This document shows, one piece after another, positions 18,516 through 22,513 of a stretch of 22,513 bases of DNA. Every line of letters begins with the position of its first letter. Position 1 is the stretch's first letter. The translations under genes and the position numbers were made by a program. Under the pieces are notes generated by a model, which did no database searches, was not told the DNA's origin, and saw nothing but the letters and a program-made list of their open reading frames with translations. The stretch is taken from positions 1 to 22,513 of IMG/VR virus record IMGVR_UViG_3300044618_000283. The stretch is one strand, 5' to 3'. The DNA is from a virus.

Positions 18516-20306
18516 CTATTTTTTATAATTTGGGTGGTGTCCGTTATTTGGCATATCGTAAGGTTTCATAGATACTTCTTTCGGGTTTCTTACTCTATAT
18601 CCGTATTTTTCAGCTTTATTAGTAGAAATAGTTGTAGCATTAGGGTTAGTTACATCTATATTTACATTCTCAAAAGAAACATAAGTTTGTCTTAACCATT
18701 TGTGCTTACAATTAACTCCACCTTTGTAAAGGAATAAATCGTAATTATTACCATTGTGTCCTTGACCTGGATTCACTTCATTAGAAGAAGTTTGTTTGAT
18801 ATCTTCTTTTCTATAAAGTTTATCAGCTTTTAACATTCTATTGCAAAATTCTCTTTCCCCTACTAAATCACCACTATATTTGTAGCGTGTAATAAATTTA
18901 ATTCCATCAATATTTTTATCTTGTGAAGATTTTGAATTAGGTCTTGCAGTAATAGTAGAAGCTAAATCTAATATTTTAGAAAATAAACTTTTATCTTTTT
19001 TACTTTTTTGGTTTAAAAAATCTATTTCAGCATCTAATTCATCTTCTAAATCTTGGTCTACTTCGCTTTCGTCAATTAGTACCCATTCTGCACCTAAAGT
19101 TTCACCTTTGCTAATTAAACTATCTGCTATATCCACAGAAGTATCCTTATCACTTGCACAGCATAATTTAGACATTTTGATACCAGTTTCTTCCTCGTTA
19201 GTTGTAGCATTAGCAGTATTAACATCGATAAAATCTAAAGGTTGTATTGTTTTAAAATATAAGTTTAATGATATACCATTTACAGCTAAAATAATATCTA
19301 AAGCATCTATTATTTCTATTTGGTATGGTCTGATAACAATATTATCAAATAATCTAGTTGCAGTTTCAATTTCATCTGCATTATTACTTAAACCACCACC
19401 TGTATCTCTAATTCCTAACAACATAGGACTTGTTACCCTATGCCCTACAATTAACTTTTCAAAACATTCAGTAGAAAGATACTCGTAGTGTGCAGGTGCA
19501 TCGTTTAAAGGAATATCATCTACAGTAGTTTTGTTTTCTTGTGAGGCATTAAAAGATACAATTACTTTATCACCTTTAGCACCCGTTAATTTACGCTTAA
19601 CATCATTTGCAATTTCTTGTCTTTTTTCTTCTGGTGGTATATTGTTATTAAAGTTAATTACCTTAGTACCACTAAAACCATTCATTACATCATTAATTAA
19701 ATAATCTGCAATTTCTTCTTCTAATTTAGCGTATGGTAAAGCACCAGAATAATCTATCGGAGTGTAATAATGATACCCTGATACATAAGGTTTAATAACA
19801 TAAATTTCTACTTCATTACCATTACCAAAACCAAAAGCAGGAATGCGTTTTAAAACATCTCCATTTCTGTATTTAGTCCAATCGTGGTGATAGTACCAAG
19901 CTTCAACTTCTCCTTTATCGTTACATTTTTCAGCTCTTAAAGTATTCATAGGAAAATGATCTATTCTAGTTACTTTACCTTTTGAGTAAATAACCTGCAT
20001 AGAAGCCATACCTAGTAATTTTCTTTCTAAAGCTACTTTCTTTAAGCAATCCCCTTTTATAATAGACATCATTTGTGCATACTGATCAGGTTTTCTATTT
20101 GAATCAGTTGCTGCAATACCTTTACCATATATCATATTGGTAACACCAGTAATAATAGCGTGGTTAGTATTAGAATAAAGATATCTATCAATTAAATACT
20201 GAAAGTAATTATTGTCAGTTCCGTATTGTACAAAATCTTTATTTTTGCTTTCTTCTATTATAGGAGATGTATAAGCACTTAAATTTAAAATGTGTATGTT
20301 ATTCAT
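18516..20306 (-). CDS. Portal protein with fused C-terminal Cys/His domain
   Basis: Forms the dodecameric DNA gate at the capsid vertex. It has 596 residues. The portal core is about 1-430, with GTDNNYFQYLIDRYLYSNTN (29-48), an early TNMIYGKGI wing, YEYLSTECFEKLIVGHRVTS (274-293), PMLLGIRDTGGGLSNNADEI (294-313) and the long stem helix region FDNIVIRPYQIEIIDALDII (320-339). After an acidic/Lys linker a separate domain (about 468-545) reads FITRYKYSGDLVGEREFCNR, then NYDLFLYKGGVNCKHKWLRQ (521-540); C488, C533 and H535 might bind metal. I have seen this GEREFC...GGxNCxHxW module in Bacteroidetes phage head proteins. It overlaps the upstream gene by 8 nt. Unusually, it lies downstream of the capsid gene. 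Confidence 0.88.
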   Translation of the reverse strand: MNNIHILNLSAYTSPIIEESKNKDFVQYGTDNNYFQYLIDRYLYSNTNHAIITGVTNMIYGKGIAATDSNRKPDQYAQMMSIIKGDCLKKVALERKLLGMASMQVIYSKGKVTRIDHFPMNTLRAEKCNDKGEVEAWYYHHDWTKYRNGDVLKRIPAFGFGNGNEVEIYVIKPYVSGYHYYTPIDYSGALPYAKLEEEIADYLINDVMNGFSGTKVINFNNNIPPEEKRQEIANDVKRKLTGAKGDKVIVSFNASQENKTTVDDIPLNDAPAHYEYLSTECFEKLIVGHRVTSPMLLGIRDTGGGLSNNADEIETATRLFDNIVIRPYQIEIIDALDIILAVNGISLNLYFKTIQPLDFIDVNTANATTNEEETGIKMSKLCCASDKDTSVDIADSLISKGETLGAEWVLIDESEVDQDLEDELDAEIDFLNQKSKKDKSLFSKILDLASTITARPNSKSSQDKNIDGIKFITRYKYSGDLVGEREFCNRMLKADKLYRKEDIKQTSSNEVNPGQGHNGNNYDLFLYKGGVNCKHKWLRQTYVSFENVNIDVTNPNATTISTNKAEKYGYRVRNPKEVSMKPYDMPNNGHHPNYKK

Positions 20307-20628
20307 AAATTATAAATTCGTTATCTGTAGTATGCTCTACATAAGCATCTTTATTTATAGTATAATCTGCTATAGTTTGGTTAGTGCAAAAAGCTAAACC
20401 TGTATAAACTACATTAGAATTATTTTTAACTTTAATAGTATAGTATTTATTTTCTAAAACATCTAAAGCTACACTAGTTTGAATATAGTATTTAGAAGCT
20501 GTAAATGTGCAATTAACTTCTGTTTCTACATTTGTTTCTTCATCAATCAAAACTATAGAAGTAGCAGTAGTACCATTTACAATAAATCGTAATGTTTGTA
20601 CTCCTACTTGTTCTTTTAGTATTATCAT
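20299..20628 (-). CDS. Small beta-rich structural-region protein
   Basis: A 109-residue protein made of alternating strands (MIILKEQVGVQTLRFIVNGT; SIVLIDEETNVETEVNCTFT; YYTIKVKNNSNVVYTGLAFC), suggesting an Ig-like or jelly-roll fold. It may decorate the capsid or be a fitting/adaptor between capsid and portal genes. It follows terminator 20671-20699 and overlaps the portal start by 8 nt. No family recognised with confidence. Confidence 0.65.
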   Translation of the reverse strand: MIILKEQVGVQTLRFIVNGTTATSIVLIDEETNVETEVNCTFTASKYYIQTSVALDVLENKYYTIKVKNNSNVVYTGLAFCTNQTIADYTINKDAYVEHTTDNEFIIYE

Positions 20629-20670
20629 TGTTTTATTTTAAAAATTAAAAAACTACAAATTTGTTATAAC

Positions 20671-20699
20671 AAAAAAAGGGCAGCAAAAAGCCACCCTTT
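20671..20699 (-). terminator. Rho-independent terminator
   Basis: Minus-strand stem GGGTGGC/GCTGCCC (two G-T pairs) with loop TTTTT and seven T. It sits between the tube-like structural gene and the portal operon, so it probably limits portal expression relative to capsid and tube-like proteins. Confidence 0.88.
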
Positions 20700-20719
20700 A
20701 AAAGTAATATAATTAAATA

Positions 20720-21247
20720 TTAAGATCCAACAACAACAGTAAACCCTGCTCCTACTAAAGTATCTCCGATAAAGTTAGCTGGTACTGGTTCCATACCTGT
20801 TAAAGTTAAAGTATAACCAGAAAGATCTCCCATAGCACCACCTGTTACAATAGTACCACCAGTTACATCCATTCCGTGTTTTAATCCTGCATAAAAGAAA
20901 TTACCATTGTTATCTTCAACAATAACTTGTGGACGACCATAAGCCATCAATTTAAGTTGTTTGTTATCTACAATAGATAATTTTTTAAATGTAAGAGCTA
21001 ATACTTGCTCAAAGAATGTAGTTCCGTTTTCCCTAGAACTATTTATATTTTGTGTAAATGTAGAAGCACCTTTTAAATCGTATTTATATGCTGTAGGAGT
21101 ACCAGCTACATCGTCAATAACATCTGTATTAGTGCCATTGTAAGTGTAACCTGTAGCATCACCATAATTTACGAAATAAACAGCTTTTAATCCACCTACT
21201 GAATCTTTACAAGGTTCGATTCTACCTAATGAAATATCACAAGCCAT
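20720..21247 (-). CDS. Structural protein, tail-tube-like (tentative)
   Basis: A 175-residue protein opening MACDISLGRIEPCKDSVGGL, then a beta-rich body: KYDLKGASTFTQNINSSREN, FFEQVLALTFKKLSI, LMAYGRPQVIVEDNNGNFFY, MDVTGGTIVTGGAMGDLSGY and TLTLTGMEPVPANFIGD. Strand-helix-strand order with GYTLTLTGMEPxPA at the end is what I expect of a tail-tube or other major virion protein of Bacteroidetes phages. Placement between two strong terminators, as a single-gene unit after the capsid gene, suits a protein needed in high copy. It could instead be a head-decoration protein. Confidence 0.6.
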   Translation of the reverse strand: MACDISLGRIEPCKDSVGGLKAVYFVNYGDATGYTYNGTNTDVIDDVAGTPTAYKYDLKGASTFTQNINSSRENGTTFFEQVLALTFKKLSIVDNKQLKLMAYGRPQVIVEDNNGNFFYAGLKHGMDVTGGTIVTGGAMGDLSGYTLTLTGMEPVPANFIGDTLVGAGFTVVVGS

Positions 21248-21276
21248 AATTTATATATTTATTTTGAGTTATTAAT

Positions 21277-21312
21277 AAAAAAAAAGGATGGTGTTTATTC
21301 CACCACCCTTTT
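21277..21312 (-). terminator. Rho-independent terminator after the capsid gene
   Basis: Minus-strand stem GGGTGGTG/CACCATCC, 7-nt loop, then nine T. It would release most transcripts after the major capsid gene, giving high capsid mRNA relative to downstream genes. Confidence 0.9.
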
Positions 21313-21332
21313 AAGTTTAGTTTTGCTAATTA

Positions 21333-22286
21333 TTAGTTAGCAGAGTTAGTGATTCCGTAAGTTACGATATCTTGTACGTTTCCGTATTGTACACCAGCAG
21401 TAAATCTAGCTACTACTCTTACATTTTCAGATCCGTCCAAATCTGCCATATCAATTAATTTAACAGTGTTTAGGTCATTTAATAAACCTGTACCGAAATA
21501 TAAGTTAGATTTTTCAGCAGCAATAGCAGTGTTAGCAGCCATACCATTACAAACGAATATTTTAACACCATCAAAAGTAAGTGATCCGTTATTCCACCAT
21601 TGAGTACCCATAGAGTTAGTACCATTAGCACCTAAACCAGAAGCTCCAAAACCACCTAAAGCACGTACATAAGCTTTAGCAATATTTTGAGATACATAGA
21701 TATGTAAATCTTCTTTTCCGTAAAGTGCAGCAGGAAGTGCATCAACGATTTTTCCTAATTCAGCGATTACGTTTGAAGCAGTAACTGTAGTACCAGCAAC
21801 TTCTTGTGCAGTAGGTAAAGCAGCATCAGCAGCTAATAAAGTAGCGAAACCTGCAAATTCTCCAGCGTTAGCGTTAACACCTCTCCAAATGTTTTGTTCT
21901 GTTTTCTCAGCAACTTTAGCAGCTACGTGAGATAAAATGTAATCAGCAAAGCTTGGAGGCATAGAGTCAAATGCAGAATATCCCATTTGTACCGCTTCCC
22001 AATCAGATTTGAAATCTTTTTTACAAAGTTGTAAGTTTACTTGAAACTCCTCTGGTTGTAAAATTCTTTCAGTTAAAGTTACAGTAGAAGTAGCATCAAA
22101 ATCACAAGTTGCATCTTTAACGATTGCATCAGTAGCAAGTTTTTTAATTACTTCTTTGTATTTAACATTTGGTTTTACTTCGATACCACCATTTTCGATA
22201 GTAGAAGCTGATAATAATGCAGCAGAGATATATTTACCTGCAAATTCACCAGCATAAGTAGTTGTAATTGACGTTGTAGTAGCCAT
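21333..22286 (-). CDS. Major capsid protein
   Basis: The shell-forming protein: 317 residues, slightly acidic, with Ala/Thr-rich composition and codon use less AT-biased than neighbours (typical of a highly expressed gene). In order: an N-arm MATTTSITTTYAGEFAGKYI; strand/E-loop-like region TVTLTERILQPEEFQVNLQL; spine helix SFADYILSHVAAKVAEKTEQ; NIWRGVNANAGEFAGFATLL; P-domain helices NVIAELGKIVDALPAALYGK; A-domain strands LHIYVSQNIAKAYVRALGG, FDGVKIFVCNGMAAN, NLYFGTGLLND and VRVVARFTAGVQYG. This is the HK97-fold capsid outline of Bacteroidetes phages. The start is fixed by the AAACACTAAAAAA leader. It lies 17 nt downstream of the scaffold-like gene and is closed by terminator 21277-21312. Confidence 0.88.
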   Translation of the reverse strand: MATTTSITTTYAGEFAGKYISAALLSASTIENGGIEVKPNVKYKEVIKKLATDAIVKDATCDFDATSTVTLTERILQPEEFQVNLQLCKKDFKSDWEAVQMGYSAFDSMPPSFADYILSHVAAKVAEKTEQNIWRGVNANAGEFAGFATLLAADAALPTAQEVAGTTVTASNVIAELGKIVDALPAALYGKEDLHIYVSQNIAKAYVRALGGFGASGLGANGTNSMGTQWWNNGSLTFDGVKIFVCNGMAANTAIAAEKSNLYFGTGLLNDLNTVKLIDMADLDGSENVRVVARFTAGVQYGNVQDIVTYGITNSAN

Positions 22287-22303
22287 TTTTTTAGTGTTTA
22301 ATT

Positions 22304-22513
22304 TTAGTTATTATTAATGTTTGCAATTTTACTCAATACAGTATCAAAAGTATTTCTAGTTCTGCTTTGTGAGTATAGATTTAATTTAACCTCAGAAGTT
22401 GCTTCTGGGTTGTGTACTAAAGGTTGTGCAGATAATTCTACACCTTCTTCTTCTTTTACTTCTTTTAAAGATTTAATTTCTTCTTTTAAAGCTTCAATTT
22501 CTGCTTTTAAAGC
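22304..22513 (-). CDS. C-terminus of scaffold or prohead protease-like protein (partial)
   Basis: The last 69 residues of a gene entering from the right edge. A coiled coil (ALKAEIEALKEEIKSLKEVK) is followed by a conserved-looking tail (EVKLNLYSQSRTRNTFDTVL then SKIANINNN). A charged coiled coil directly before a major capsid gene is typical of an internal scaffold, or of the scaffold end of a prohead protease fusion. The N-terminus and any catalytic domain are outside the window. Confidence 0.6.
   Translation of the reverse strand, partial: ALKAEIEALKEEIKSLKEVKEEEGVELSAQPLVHNPEATSEVKLNLYSQSRTRNTFDTVLSKIANINNN

Noticed and set aside
19108-19488. 126-codon plus-strand open frame inside the portal gene
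   Set aside because: It is antisense to strongly conserved portal sequence, without a promoter or leader, so it is a shadow frame.
1-22513. Integrase, transposase or CRISPR array
   Set aside because: No tyrosine or serine recombinase motifs, no insertion-sequence inverted repeats and no regularly spaced direct repeats of CRISPR size were found; the 11-bp GTTAAA boxes are too short and lack spacers.

Overview
This window is part of a tailed double-stranded DNA phage (or closely related prophage) of a Bacteroidetes host, most likely a member of the Flavobacteriia. The DNA is very AT-rich. Start codons are preceded by A-rich leaders rather than Shine-Dalgarno sequences. Promoter-like sites fit the Bacteroidetes pattern TTTG-N17..19-TAnnTTTG. 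Many proteins belong to families I know from Bacteroidetes phages: the RGGAREGAGRPSK small terminase, the DUF6712-like connector, and a fibre with the ATRVNASGLIE signature. No integrase, transposase, CRISPR array, tRNA or rRNA is visible. Every convincing gene lies on the minus strand, so transcription runs from right to left. The genes are tightly packed, many overlapping by 1 to 30 bases. No gene-free stretch exceeds 300 bases; the longest is 14611-14863.

Layout in transcription order (right to left). 22513-17681: the tail of a scaffold/protease-like gene, the major capsid protein, a tube-like structural protein, a small beta-rich protein, the portal with a fused C-terminal domain, the connector, a tiny basic protein and a WG-repeat protein. 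17679-14864: receptor-binding fibre-like protein, its small partner, holin, M15 endolysin, and a lipoprotein plus transmembrane u-spanin candidate. 14863-14233: an unusual intergenic island and a NinG-like nuclease. 14086-7574: ERF annealase, an SSB-like protein, DnaB/RecA-type ATPase, Mom-like DNA modification enzyme, amino-methyltransferase, sigma-like factor, GIY-YIG endonuclease, a PD-(D/E)XK candidate and small proteins. 7485-4254: RecE-like exonuclease, a free-standing DnaA domain IV-like protein, a Dnmt3-like C5 methyltransferase and several micro-membrane proteins. 4211-2626: small and large terminase. 2541-1: small proteins, then tail-assembly genes. The terminase is therefore separated from the portal/capsid genes by the whole replication block.

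Regulation can be partly read from the sequence. Six hairpin-plus-T-run terminators with a common GGGTAG-like stem punctuate the strand. Three promoters (before 2541, 7485 and 14086) share a TATATTTG box and an AAAAACAAA leader. Each has tandem GTTAAA boxes repeated every 11 bp upstream.

The best discoveries are: (1) a U9 slippery site in the tail-chaperone gene at 1225-1233, with 198 nt of truly dual-coding DNA behind it and an 85-residue -1 frame extension that simple ORF calling misses; (2) the phased GTTAAA promoter class; (3) a Mom-like, amino-methyltransferase and Dnmt3-like set of DNA-modifying genes. Seven small genes below the usual ORF length cut-off were also recovered: 2260-2349, 2626-2778, 4391-4483, 4555-4722, 7574-7717, 8315-8446 and 17907-18020. 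An eighth, of 58 codons, lies at 13910-14086.
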